A stretch of DNA of 64,000 nucleotides, taken from positions 18,106,698 to 18,170,697 of the forward strand of contig NC_044024.1 of NCBI RefSeq assembly GCF_900496995.4, written 5' to 3'. Positions 20,201-30,140 of this stretch are shown here, in pieces. This DNA comes from Aquila chrysaetos chrysaetos (lineage: Eukaryota; Chordata; Aves; Accipitriformes; Accipitridae). The translations under genes were made by a program, and so were the position numbers. A model generated the notes under the pieces. The model did no database searches and had not been told where the DNA came from. It saw only the letters and a list, made by a program, of their open reading frames with translations. How positions within the stretch are numbered: the first letter of the stretch is position 1; every line of letters starts with the position of its first letter.

Positions 20201-23200
20201 TCTGTACCCAACTACACACATAAAAATATGGCGGGGGCTTATTTAATGGAGGCCATCAAAGTTACCACCTCACCTTGGAACGAATCCAGTATACAAAATC
20301 TGGTTTGTTTTCCAATGCTTGTAAGCAAATCCTTTTAAAAAATAAAAGGAATGGTAAAGGATTGTGGTTTTTTTTTTCTTTTTCTTTTTTTAAATAGAAA
20401 AGAGGAAACGGAATTGCAGAGGGGGTTCCTATTCCGCTACCCTCAAAGGAAAGGAAGCAGCATGAGCATGAATCTCCTGCCTGGAAGAATGAATCAGCCA
20501 TCTGGCAGCTTGAGTTTATTCTGATCTTCTCTAGTGGTGAACCTCTGGCCATTAATTCAGACATGGAATTGGTATCTACCCTCTCCTTGCTCAGTTTCTT
20601 AACTGGGTGACTGATCAAGAGCTCTCTTTGGATCAAGCATAGTAAAAGTCCCTGTTGTAAAGTCTTTGTTAAATCCTCTCTGAACTGGGTTCAATATCAG
20701 AAATGGTGGACTGTGAAGCTCCTAAAGAGTAGCTATTATGAGAAAGATGACACAGTCCTGTAGAATACTTTCTCCTACAGTTTTCCACAGAACTTCTTTT
20801 CTATCAGATATAAATCCTTTCTAGGAAGGTCAGAATTTAAAATATCTCTATTTCCTTATGCTTGGATAACACTTTTTTTTTTTCTTTTACATTTTTTCAT
20901 TGTATTGGAAAGGATGCTAGAGTGCTAAAACTATATAGAAACTTCAGGATGTTCTTTGATTTCTTCACAAAGTCTGAACAGATGGTAGAAGCCCATTCTG
21001 GAATTGTTGGCTTAGAAAGAAGTGAGTGGTGTGCTAGCAGAGGAACTGCTTTTCATCTCGTCTTCCCTGTTGTACCAAGTGGAAGGCTCAGTCCCAGAAG
21101 CATGATCAGTTCACGGGGAAAATGCAGAATTTAGGCTTTTCGGAGAGCCAGTTTTGTCCCCCATAAAGACAACAAATAAAACGGTTAAGAACTTGTTCCA
21201 CTTTTCTGCCCCTGTATTCCTACCCACCGTTGGAGAGATTGTTGCGTTTGCTCCTTAGATGTGTGCTATATAAACTGGTTTATGGTGGTTATTTGTGTGA
21301 TCCGAGCGTGGTGCTGTGTTAGGAATCCTCCCAGGGTACAGCTGGCCTAAGAAATTCCTACCTTCTGGTCACTGGAGCAGAGCAGAAACATTCCCGGCCT
21401 CTACAGGAGTGCACCGCACCTTCGGTTGTGCTGACCAAATTGCTTATGTAGTCGTACTCTACATAGCATCTGAGAAATGATCTGGTTTGGGGAAAAAAAA
21501 ATGAAACCAGTCTCTTTGAAAACAAATGGCCCTCCCCCTTCTCTGATGAGGCAACAGTTTTGCTTAGACAGCGGCCAGGCAAACAGCTGAATGGAACAAC
21601 TGGGAGGGAGGAAGTGAACTGGAGAGTGCAAATTCCTCTTAGGCAGGCTCTGTGACCAATGGTTTGTAATATGCCGCTGCACCTGGAGTCTGGTCTCTAG
21701 AGTGCTTCCATGTTTTGTTGTCACAAGTTTAAAAAAGCAAATTCTATCGTGTGAGTCAGGACACCCAGAAGTATTATGAATCTGGGCTTCCAAGGTCTGA
21801 GTCAGCTTTGGAAACGGGCTGAACTCTCTGCCATGGTATTGTCAGCACTTGCACACTCATTCCTTCAAAAGCACACCCTGAAAACTGTGTCACGTTTTCT
21901 TCTGTTCAATGCATTTACCTTAAAGCTCTCAGCTCTGAGGTCAAGTGTGAACTACAGTGTTTTTGGAATAGACCAAGTATCTGTCATACGTGCTAAATAC
22001 ATGGATTTTACGCACAGCTGACGGAAGCTGCCTCAGTGTTGTGCTTCTGCCAGCTCTCGCAATAGACTGCTATAATCTTACAAAGTTTGGGATTTGAGTT
22101 GTAATATGAGTAGCCCTATTATATCTCCGGCAGAGGATACATTACTGGAATTCTGTGTGCAGGCAAAATGTTAGTTCTGGAAGCGTGTAGTTTATTTTCA
22201 TGGAAAAGTTGCCTATCTGGCAGGTGTCAGAAGCTGACTTTGTACAGGGAAGGGACAAATGGATCCAGCTCCTTTCCATCTATTTCTGTGTGTAATTTAA
22301 CAACCATATATATCATAGGCAAGTTTAAAACTTCCTTGAGGTTTGGTGTGTTGTTTTGTTGGGTTTTTTTTTAAACAGATTATCTTTTATTCACAATTCT
22401 TCTACCATTTCCAGACAGACATTAACAGATTCACATTAAAGATCAGCATCTGTAGCTGTAGCTGAAACCTTGAACGTAGTTTTATGACTAGGCATTCAGG
22501 ATACTATTTTAAACTGTTCCCTAAAAGGGAACCTTTCTCCTGATTTTCTTATTTTTTCCCCAGCCTTGACAGAAGGTGAAAAAACATTCTGAAACGTGAA
22601 TTCAAGCTATAGAATATAATTTTTCTCAGTCTGTCTCATGTACCAACTGACAGATTACACCTAGAATTGCTAGGTGACATCAACTCCCATTACACTAGTT
22701 TTTTTATTTTAAACACTCCTTATCTGATCACAGTTTCCATTATAAGTGTCATTTGCTCCGCGGTGCCTCATCTTAGTTTTGAAAAGACTGGAACTGATGG
22801 ATACGCTTAAGTGTCCTGCCATTGTTAGGCAGGTGAGCAGAGCAACTCAGCTTAGTGCCTGCTTAAGTTAGGCTAAATCTCTCCCCAAAATTAAAAGTAG
22901 ATAAACACAAGAGGATGATTAGAGACTAATTACCAGGACAAAAATATTCTTGTGCTGACTGATCTAACTATAAGCTTACGTGCAACTATTCAGCATGAGT
23001 AATGTGCTTAGCATGACACAATACGGGGGAAAAAAATGTAGGAAGAACTACTGAATTGTGCGTTTAGAAAAACAAGCATCACAGATTTTGTATCTGGTTA
23101 CTTTAAGTATTCTGTATAGCTTATATGTGATCATTTCAGGTTCCTATCAATGTTCATGCAGGGAGAAAAAAAAGGAAGCGCACTCAGAGCGTAGGAGCAA

Positions 23201-23350
23201 ATGCCCATTTAAACTGGCAACGCACGTAGTGATGGGCAGAAGCAGGCAACGTTTCAGGAGAACGCTCCTAACCGCAAGAAATACCATCAGTGCCAGCAAA
23301 CATCGCATCCGTCTGTTTCGCAACGCAAGCTCGGAGTTAAGATAAGGCAC
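14201..23350. other. Intergenic region between XIAP and STAG2
   Basis: I find no coding exon, RNA gene or clear transposon here. All open frames are short and look random. Part of the left side may be distal XIAP 3' UTR. A compact GC-richer patch lies at about 17940-18150, and a T-run after AATAAA near 15771-15803. The rest is unremarkable AT-rich DNA. Confidence 0.6.
17980..17998 (-). promoter_or_regulatory. Weak CTCF-like half motif in intergenic GC patch
   Basis: On the - strand the sequence reads AGGTGGCGCT, matching the 3' half of the CTCF consensus. The 5' half does not fit. It sits in a small GC-richer patch with several CpGs. Low-confidence motif reading only. Confidence 0.2.
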
Positions 23351-24049
23351 CCTCTGTCCGTGTGGGCAACTGTAAATTTGTCTTCAAAACCACAGCCTCC
23401 CTTGCCCGCGACTTTGCCTCCTGAAACCAAGATGAAGACAGATCGGCTGTGGTTGGCTTTGGAGAGACAGCAGCGCTGGGCGCTGGTGAGGAGACGCCGG
23501 CCAAGGAGCCAGCAGGCCCATGGCGGAACCCGCTCGCCTCTCCCGCCGCCACCGGCTGCCTCCTCGCCTCTGAGCACACCGGCCAGTGAGAAAAAACCTG
23601 CAAGTTAAGGGGTTTATTTCTAGAAAGGCTGAACTTTGCCTCAGCCGAGCAACTGTTTTCTAGTTCCTTCTGCGCTGCAACGGGAAAGGGCGGCAGGCCC
23701 GTGCGAGGCCGGCGGCGTCCCTCCGCTCCCCTCGGGCCGGGGCAGCGCCGTGCCGAAGCTCTCCTTTTTAGGCCGTCCTCGTCTTTCGGTCACCCGATCC
23801 TGCCCCGAGAATGAAGCCAGCCAGCAGCTGGGCCTCCTCCGCCGAGCCGGGCACGGCGAAAGCCGTTCCCACACCGCCGAAGGGAGGCCGCCGGTCGCCG
23901 CCGCCCTCGCCCCGTCACCCTGGCGGCGGCCGGCCCCGCTCCTCCCCCTCAGGCGCTCCCGCCGCCTCAGCCGGGCCCCGCGCGCGCGTGTCGCCGCCGC
24001 CGCCGAGCCCCGCGGACGGGGACGGGGGGGGGGGGTAAGCGGGCGGCGG

Positions 24050-24059
24050 GCGCATGCGC
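24050..24059. promoter_or_regulatory. NRF1-type palindrome
   Basis: GCGCATGCGC is a perfect match to the core of the NRF1 consensus. It lies about 350 nt upstream of the exon 1 donor, where core and proximal promoter elements of CpG-island genes are found. Confidence 0.6.
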
Positions 24060-24146
24060 GCCACCTTGTTTACCCCGCTCGGCGCTGCCCTGCCGCGGCC
24101 GGCCGGCAGGTGTCGCCCCACGCCCAGGAGAGCGGGCCTCGCCCGG

Positions 24147-24165
24147 TGGCCGCCAGGTGGCGCCT
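24147..24165 (+). promoter_or_regulatory. CTCF-like motif upstream of STAG2 exon 1
   Basis: TGGCCGCCAGGTGGCGCCT fits the core consensus CCASYAGRKGGCRS, with allowed variation at two positions. It is within the CpG island, about 240 nt before the exon 1 donor. Occupancy is inferred. Confidence 0.55.
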
Positions 24166-24349
24166 GCGCCCTCCATTCGCTCGCGAGCCGCCGAGCAGCG
24201 AACACCCCAAACAATCCCCAGCGCCGCCGCCAAATTAAATAACCTGCCCGCGCCCCGCGCCCTCCCCAAACCCCCCCCCCCTCCTCGGCGGCCAAGTCTC
24301 CGGGCCGGGCCGGGCCGAGCCGGGCGCGCAACCGGCAGCCGGGCCGGGG

Positions 24350-24408
24350 ATATAGGAGCGGAGCTACGAGCCTGGGCCTCCTCGCTGCCTACGCCGACAC
24401 TGGGCAAG
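24350..24408 (+). other. STAG2: Probable STAG2 non-coding exon 1
   Basis: A near-perfect 5' splice site, CAAG/GTAAGT, lies at 24405-24414. A TATA-like GATATAGG is about 55 nt upstream, at 24350-24357, after a GC-rich stretch. If it acts as a weak TATA box, transcription would start near 24380. The exon 5' end is not determined, and linkage to the coding exon at 62757 is inferred from orientation and the absence of another gene between. Confidence 0.5.
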
Positions 24409-24417
24409 GTAAGTTAG

Positions 24418-25038
24418 AAAATGGCGGCGAAGCTTCTGGAAGTTTGGAGGGGGGACTCGGGATCGCGGTGCGTGGTTGCGGAGAGAGGCCGGGACGGGGC
24501 CCGCGGTCTCCGGGGCCTGCGAGGACGGCGCGGGGCGCTAGGCCGGCTGGCCACAGGGACTCCGCGCAGCCAAGATGGAGGACGGCGGGGCCGAGCCGCG
24601 AAAACACTCCAGCCCCCCGCTTCCCCACCCCCCCCCTTTCCCAGCGCGCCTCGGCGGGGAGGGGGGGGGGACGTGAGCGGGAGCGCGAGTGAGAGAGCGG
24701 GAGGGCGCAGAAAGCGGCCCCCGCTGCCCGCCCGGAGCCCCGTTCCTCCTCCCCAGAGCCGGCCGCGGGCAGGCTGGGCCCGGCGCTCGGCGAGCTAAAA
24801 TGGAGAACCACCTTCTCCTCCTCCTCCTCCCCCCTTCTCCCGAGCCGAGCAGGGGCTGCTGGCAAGATGGAGGACTCGGGCATTGTGTGTGTGTGTGGGC
24901 AAGCCGGGCCGGGCCGCTCGGGGGGTGGGGAGGGAGGGGAAGGGGGGGGTCGGAGCGGCTGCGGACGGAGCGGGCCGCGCTCGGGGTGTGTGTGTGGGGG
25001 GGAGAGCGCTGGGCCGCGCGGCGCGCAGGAGAAAATGG
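24418..25038 (+). promoter_or_regulatory. Cluster of five YY1-like motifs after exon 1
   Basis: AAAATGGCGGC (24418), CAAGATGG (24571), AAAATGGAG (24797), CAAGATGG (24863) and AAAATGG (25032) occur in the same orientation over about 620 nt. The first is a perfect YY1 consensus. The second and fourth share the identical 13-mer CAAGATGGAGGAC. Binding is inferred from motif knowledge. Confidence 0.5.
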
Positions 25039-25531
25039 TGGGGCGGCTGCCGGTGCCCCGGGGTGGAGTGTCGGAGGAGGCCGGGGAGAGGGGACTCCCA
25101 CCCCTGACAGCGCTCCCCCTCCTTCCCGCCGCCCAGCAGCTGAGCTCTTCCTGCCAGCCCGCTCCCGGCGGCTTCCCCGCGGAGGAAAGTGCCGAGGGAT
25201 CGGGGGTTCTCCGCTCCCGTCTCTCTTGGTCGGCTCGGCCGAGCTGGGGCAACTCCGGCCGCCTCTTCCCGGGTGACTGGGCTGGAGGGCTGGCGAGAGC
25301 GAGTTCCCTCGGCCCAAGTGAGGACGTGGGGACTGACCTGCGCCTTCCCCCCCCCCCCCCTCCGCCTCCCTTCGCTGCCTTCTCCGAAAGAGCTGGTGAC
25401 CTTCCCCCCCCGCCCAGCTCGGGGAAGGCCTTTGTGGGGCGAGTTTTCCCCTCCGAGTGACTTTGGGCGAGCTCTTCGGCGGCTGCCCGCTAAGAGGAAG
25501 AGTTGTGGCAGTTTCCGTTCGGCTTGCTTCA

Positions 25532-25558
25532 TTTTTTTTTTTTTTTTTTTTTTTTTTT
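25532..25558 (+). repeat. 27-nt poly(T) tract inside the CpG island
   Basis: An uninterrupted run of T in otherwise GC-rich sequence. It is unusually long for a promoter island. It may be a remnant of a reverse-strand poly(A) insertion or a nucleosome-excluding element; the sequence does not decide. Confidence 0.8.
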
Positions 25559-25663
25559 ATATGTAAAGAAAGGGCGCTTGCCAACTTGTGCCGGGGACGC
25601 CCGATGCCGGGAGCCGCGTGTTGCAGGAACCCCGCTGGGCTCTCGCCGGCCCTGGTGGGGGAG

Positions 25664-25698
25664 GGGGGGAGGAGGAGGAGGAGGAGGAAGAAGAAGAA
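25664..25698. repeat. GGA/GAA purine triplet repeat
   Basis: GAG/GGA triplets run into GAA triplets, about 35 nt of pure purine within the CpG island. Simple repeat. Confidence 0.7.
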
Positions 25699-25798
25699 TG
25701 CTTCTTACTGGGGGGTTTTGGCGCCACTTTTGTTTTAGATAGTGCTCCTCTGCCCCCTCCTCCTCGGCACGCACTGAACTGAGCTGAACCCTGCCCAG

Positions 25799-25804
25799 GT
25801 AGGA
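25799..25804 (+). other. Candidate alternative 5' splice site
   Basis: CCCAG/GTAGGA is a good donor within the CpG island, 1.4 kb downstream of the first. It could close an alternative STAG2 first exon. No independent support. Confidence 0.3.
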
Positions 25805-26196
25805 AGCGAGAGCTTTCCTGGTGTTTCTCTCTTTTCTGGGCGCTTCTTTTCTCTGCACGGATTAAAAAAAAATATATATATATACGGTTGTTGCCGTGGT
25901 GAGGGACTTGGAGGGACAGGGGAGCGAGGAGCGGAGGAGAGGAGAGCGGCAGCGGATGGCTGGGCTCGGAGGCCCCGTTTTTCGGGTATTCCTCTCTCCC
26001 CTCCCGAGCGTATCCCCGGTGCCCGGGGTGTGCTGGCTTTGGGTGCCTGCACCGCTGTCCTCCCCGCCGCTGTGCCTCCCTGCCTTCCTCTGTCTCCGGT
26101 AGCGCTGTGTAATCCGTCCGTCCCGTGGAAATGCGGGACCGACCGACCTCAGGTTTGGTGGTGGGTTTTTGTTTTGTGTTTTTTTTTTTGGTCCGT

Positions 26197-26214
26197 CCCC
26201 CCCCCCCCCCCCCC
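26197..26214 (+). repeat. 18-nt poly(C) tract
   Basis: Uninterrupted C run, preceded by a T-rich stretch, near the right side of the CpG island. Confidence 0.9.
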
Positions 26215-26815
26215 GAACGTGGAGTGAAGGCGCTCGGCTGTTATTTATATTTATATGTTATATATATTTATTTATCGTATCGCCTCGGCTCTCGCTGTTG
26301 TTGTCTTCCCACGGGATGCGGTGTTCGGAGTTAACACAAAGTTTCAATAACCGCCGAGTCCGGTGCTGTAGTTACTGTGGGTGTTTTTGTTGTGGGAATT
26401 TTTTTTTTTTTTTAATTACTTTTCTGGCAGCCCAGCTAGCACGGCTGCCCCCCGCCCGCCCGCGCTGGCTAAGTGCTCTCTTCCCGTGTGCTCCCGCAGC
26501 CACACCCTGGCGTGTCCGGTCTCATCAGGCGCCTTATCCGCCGGTGTGTGACCCCGCGTTTTCCCTCGCCTCCCCCGGGAGGAGCGTGCCGGCCCGTCCC
26601 GTCCCGTCCCGGCCGGCCGCGGCAGGAGTGCCCGGAGGTAACCCGTGGCGGCCGAGGTTGCTCCGCTCCCCGCTGCCGTCTCCCTCGGTGGGGCCATGTC
26701 AGCGCGGCGGTTCGTGCCGGGGGCGGGGAGTCGGGTTACCGAAGTGCGTCACACGCGGCCCCGCCGGGGCCTGCTCCGCCGCCGCTTCGGGCCGTCGCCG
26801 CCTCGCCCGCCGCCC

Positions 26816-26820
26816 ATTGG
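26816..26820 (-). promoter_or_regulatory. Reverse CCAAT box in GC-box context
   Basis: ATTGG (CCAAT on the - strand) lies between CCCGCCCGCC- and GGGCGGGAGG-type GC boxes. This is a classical NF-Y/SP1 arrangement about 2.4 kb downstream of the candidate exon 1. It might mark a second or antisense start. Confidence 0.35.
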
Positions 26821-29749
26821 CCAGCGCCCGGGCGGGAGGCGGCGGCTTCCTCCCGCGCCCCGCGGCGGGCAGCCCGGCTTGGCCGGGCACCTCCGGCGGG
26901 CCGCCCGAGGTGCGCTCCGAGGGCAGCGGGCTCGGGAAGCGGGCGGCAGCGCGAAGGTCGCCTCGTGGAAGTCGCCTTCGCGGGTCTGGTGGGTCGTCTT
27001 CGGGGGGGGGAAGGCGCCTTTTGGATGGCTTCCCTCGACGCCGTTGTACGGCCGGTTTTGTGCTGCCTGGGAGTTTTGTTCAGTCCTGATGTGAACGACC
27101 AGAAAGGAGAGTTCCTAGCGTGAGATGTTCCCCAAGCGGAGGTCTCCCTGTTAACTCTCGGCAGCTCAGCCCCGGTGGGCGATTGACGACTTCCTTCTCG
27201 TTTACAGTGCTTGGCCGTTTGAAAGAACTTTTTCCCTTTCTCATATTCTCTTTTCCCTGAATCCATCATCTATCCACGTGTTTGTTGTTATTCCTGGAGC
27301 GTTTTATCTGGTATCTAACCGTCCGGGACTTAGGAAATATCCATGTGCCGGCTGGCTGGTTATGTGCAGGTAAATAAATAACCACAAGTGGTTGTGCAAT
27401 TGACAGATGTTAATCTCTGTCTTCTTGGTATTGCTTGCTCATTATCCCCAACTCTTAATTTTGTGGCTAAATCTTGGTGGTGATCAGGCGCAGAATTGCA
27501 GTGCCACAGGTCTTGAATGGGGCTCTTTGCTGGGTAGCGCTGTTTCTTTTCCCTTATAACCATGATAACAGTTTCATTACAAAACGAAACAGGGTGTGAA
27601 AAGACAGCTGCCATGCTGTTAGCATAAACCTTCATCTTTTTTGCTGCTTTCAGCACTGGAGCTGAATGGGGCGGAATCCCCATACCGTTCTGATTAATTA
27701 AACAAAGTTACACAAAGGAGAAAAACAGGAATTAATTCACATCTCTAACAGATAGATCTTTCTCCGTAACCGATGGGGCTCATGTGGGTCCTTCTCAGCA
27801 AAACCAATGACATTTTATGGTGTCATCTACGGGTGGGTGTTATGCAACCTGTGAGAGAAATCCGTGAATTGCCGTTGCTATCGTTTGTATTAAGTTAAGT
27901 GTGGTAAACTTAACACTGGATGTTGTATAAGCTCAAATTCAGACAAACAAAAAAACCCAGGTGTGGAACTGGGGGGATGGGAGAGACTCTTGAATTTTCC
28001 TGTGAAACTTCCTAGCGCTCAGATACCTCCCAAGTTCTGTACTTGGGCCAGAGTTAAGTTTTTGGAACTTTTTCATCCACTTACAGTTTCAGGAAGATAG
28101 TACCGAGTAAAGTCAATAAGCAATGCAAGGGTTTGCTAAACTTGTATTTAGGAAGACTAGTTAAAATTTATGTACAAATCTTTTTTCTTTTGGCCATAAA
28201 GTCTTGATGTTTTGCAACCAAAAGTTGAAATTACTTGTTTGAGTAAGTTGGTTCAAATTAATGATGCTGTGATATTTTAATATATTTTTAAAAATTGGGT
28301 TCTGTGAAAGGACCAAAAACTGGTAGGTTCATAGGTTATTAAAATACTTGGTTTAAAAATGCATTGTGCTACTTGAAGAGCATTCCATTTTTTAAAATAG
28401 GAGTATTCAATTAGCTGACTGTTAAATCTAACTCAAATTTCGTGAATATATCGTATTCCAGCTTTACGTGTTAAAAGTCTTTAAAGGCATAAATGTGCAG
28501 AATGAAATAATTTCCACTTGGAAGGAGTGTAAATAGAATTGTCAGTTAAATGCTCTCTTTGGTTTTATTTTGTTTCAGTGTAACTTATCAACAGCAACTG
28601 AATTATTTTTAAAAAAAGTAATGTAGACAGCTTCTCTTGAATATTACATGCTACTACCGACTCCTGTAGGAAATAGCTGCAGGCAACAAACCACTTGAAA
28701 GTGTGTGCTCTTGTTGGTGGGAGCAACTACATTAGACTTAGTCAAATCATGAAATAACGTTAGTACATCAGAGCATTATGAACTTTTTTTAATTGGATTG
28801 CTCTCTGTCACTTACGGTTCAAATTTAGAATGATTTGAGAGTCCTCATTTGTCATTTTCATTTGTGGTGTTACGGTCTGGGTTGTTTTGCTGCAGGCAAA
28901 TGTTACAGGAGAGATTAGGTTTTCTGGAACTTTGTGCCAGCATAAACAAGTTGTATGTTTTACAGAAACCTTAAACACTTCAGTTGCTTATTTTCACCAA
29001 ATGAATCCCCAAAAGTAAGCAAATATTTCTGCTGGTTACTTCTGCTTCTTGGTTGTGTTACTGGAATGCTGTGTTTTGTCAAATGAGATGAGGTTTTGAA
29101 CTCTGTGTGATCTCTGCCTACATTGTGACCATTTCTTCTCCGATTAGTTTGAAACCTTAGGAGAATATTGGAGGTGTGAATTTCCAAAATGGTAATGTTG
29201 GTTTTTGGTGGTGAGGTTTTTGTTTTTTGTGTGTGTGTGAGGAATTCAGAAAACATACTGGAAAAGGAATGTGTTGTAGATTGTGTCTCTGTCAGCTAGA
29301 TGCTAGAATTTCCAAGAGCTTCATCTGCTTCAGTAATTGTCTTGTAATGGAAAGAAGTGATTGATAGCAGCCATCAACATATCAGTTTAATATTCTTAAA
29401 TAAGCTCTGCTCGCTTTCGCAGTATCACTTAAAACATTCGCATTCTGAAAACTTCAGCTTCCTTATGTGAGGATCATTGACAAAGAAGAGAGAATGAAGT
29501 GGTAACTTTGTCCTTGGGAGACCGGGGTGAGCAGGGAATTGGAGTTTTAGGTTGGAAAATAGGAAGTTTATGCACAACAAATCTGCGGAGGAACGGAAAG
29601 AGCTCTTTTCCATATGCATCGCCAAAACCTAAATGGTGACTTACAGCCTTATTGCATTGGTTTAGATTCAACGCCACCTGACGTTTTAAATCGCCTCCGC
29701 TTTTAAAGTCAAAGGGTAAGTAAAAATGGGAGTTCTTTACGGTCCCGTA

Positions 29750-30140
29750 GCGCTTCTGGCCCTGGCCCTGGCCGTCCTGCGGTTTGATGGGCTCTGGTCC
29801 TCTTCCTGCCTCCTGCCCCTCTGGCCTGTTGGCTGCGGGCAGAGGCGGAACTAAACGGGCAGGTTGCACGTCCTGGTGGAGACACTGGGGTCCTTCTCGC
29901 CGGGAGGCAGTCGGCAGCGTGCGGAGTTCCTCGCTGCGGTCCGTTGAGGTCCGGGCTCCCTCTGGAGCCGGGGGTGGGTGGGTCGGGTGGCGGGCGCTGT
30001 GACCCGGCCTGGGGTGTCTCTGCTGCAGCGGCCGGCCCTGCGCCCCAGGGGGCGCTGCGGAGGGCGGGGAAGGGGCTGCGGGGGGGAGAGCCCTGCTGGG
30101 GGCAGCCGGCGGGGGGAGGAAGGCTCCGCGTTTTGCTTCG
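29750..30140. promoter_or_regulatory. Small intronic CpG island
   Basis: An isolated GC-rich, CpG-containing block of about 400 bp sits in AT-rich intron, with a CTCF-like motif at 30039-30057. It has no coding signature. Likely an enhancer, insulator or alternative promoter; function is inferred. Confidence 0.55.
30039..30057 (+). promoter_or_regulatory. CTCF-like motif in the intronic island
   Basis: TGCGCCCCAGGGGGCGCTG has the full CCAGGGGGCGCT core of the CTCF consensus, in the same orientation as the promoter motif at 24147. The core is nearly palindromic. Confidence 0.6.

Larger units (their letters stand above)
23380..27150. promoter_or_regulatory. STAG2: CpG island, STAG2 promoter region
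   Basis: There is an abrupt change from AT-rich flanks to GC-rich, CpG-dense DNA over roughly 3.7 kb; the borders are judged by eye. It contains an NRF1-type palindrome (24050), a CTCF-like motif (24147), GC-box-rich sequence, a likely exon donor CAAG/GTAAGT at 24409, a cluster of AARATGG motifs (24418-25038), and a reverse CCAAT box (26816). Housekeeping vertebrate genes such as STAG2 typically start in such islands. The long open frames on both strands here are a by-product of GC richness. Confidence 0.85.

Noticed and set aside
21358..21793. 130- and 74-residue - strand ORFs as a possible gene between XIAP and STAG2
   Set aside because: No domain, no splice context and no similarity I can recognise; length is compatible with chance.
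24389..25584. Long open frames in the CpG island (287, 348 and 245 residues on the - strand; about 195-200 on the + strand)
   Set aside because: They are proline/arginine/glycine-rich, overlap in several frames on both strands, and have no family signature. This is expected of GC-rich DNA poor in stop codons.
26169..27123. 306- and 216-residue frames on the + strand at the right of the island
   Set aside because: Same GC-driven composition, running across poly(T) and poly(C) runs, with no recognisable domain.
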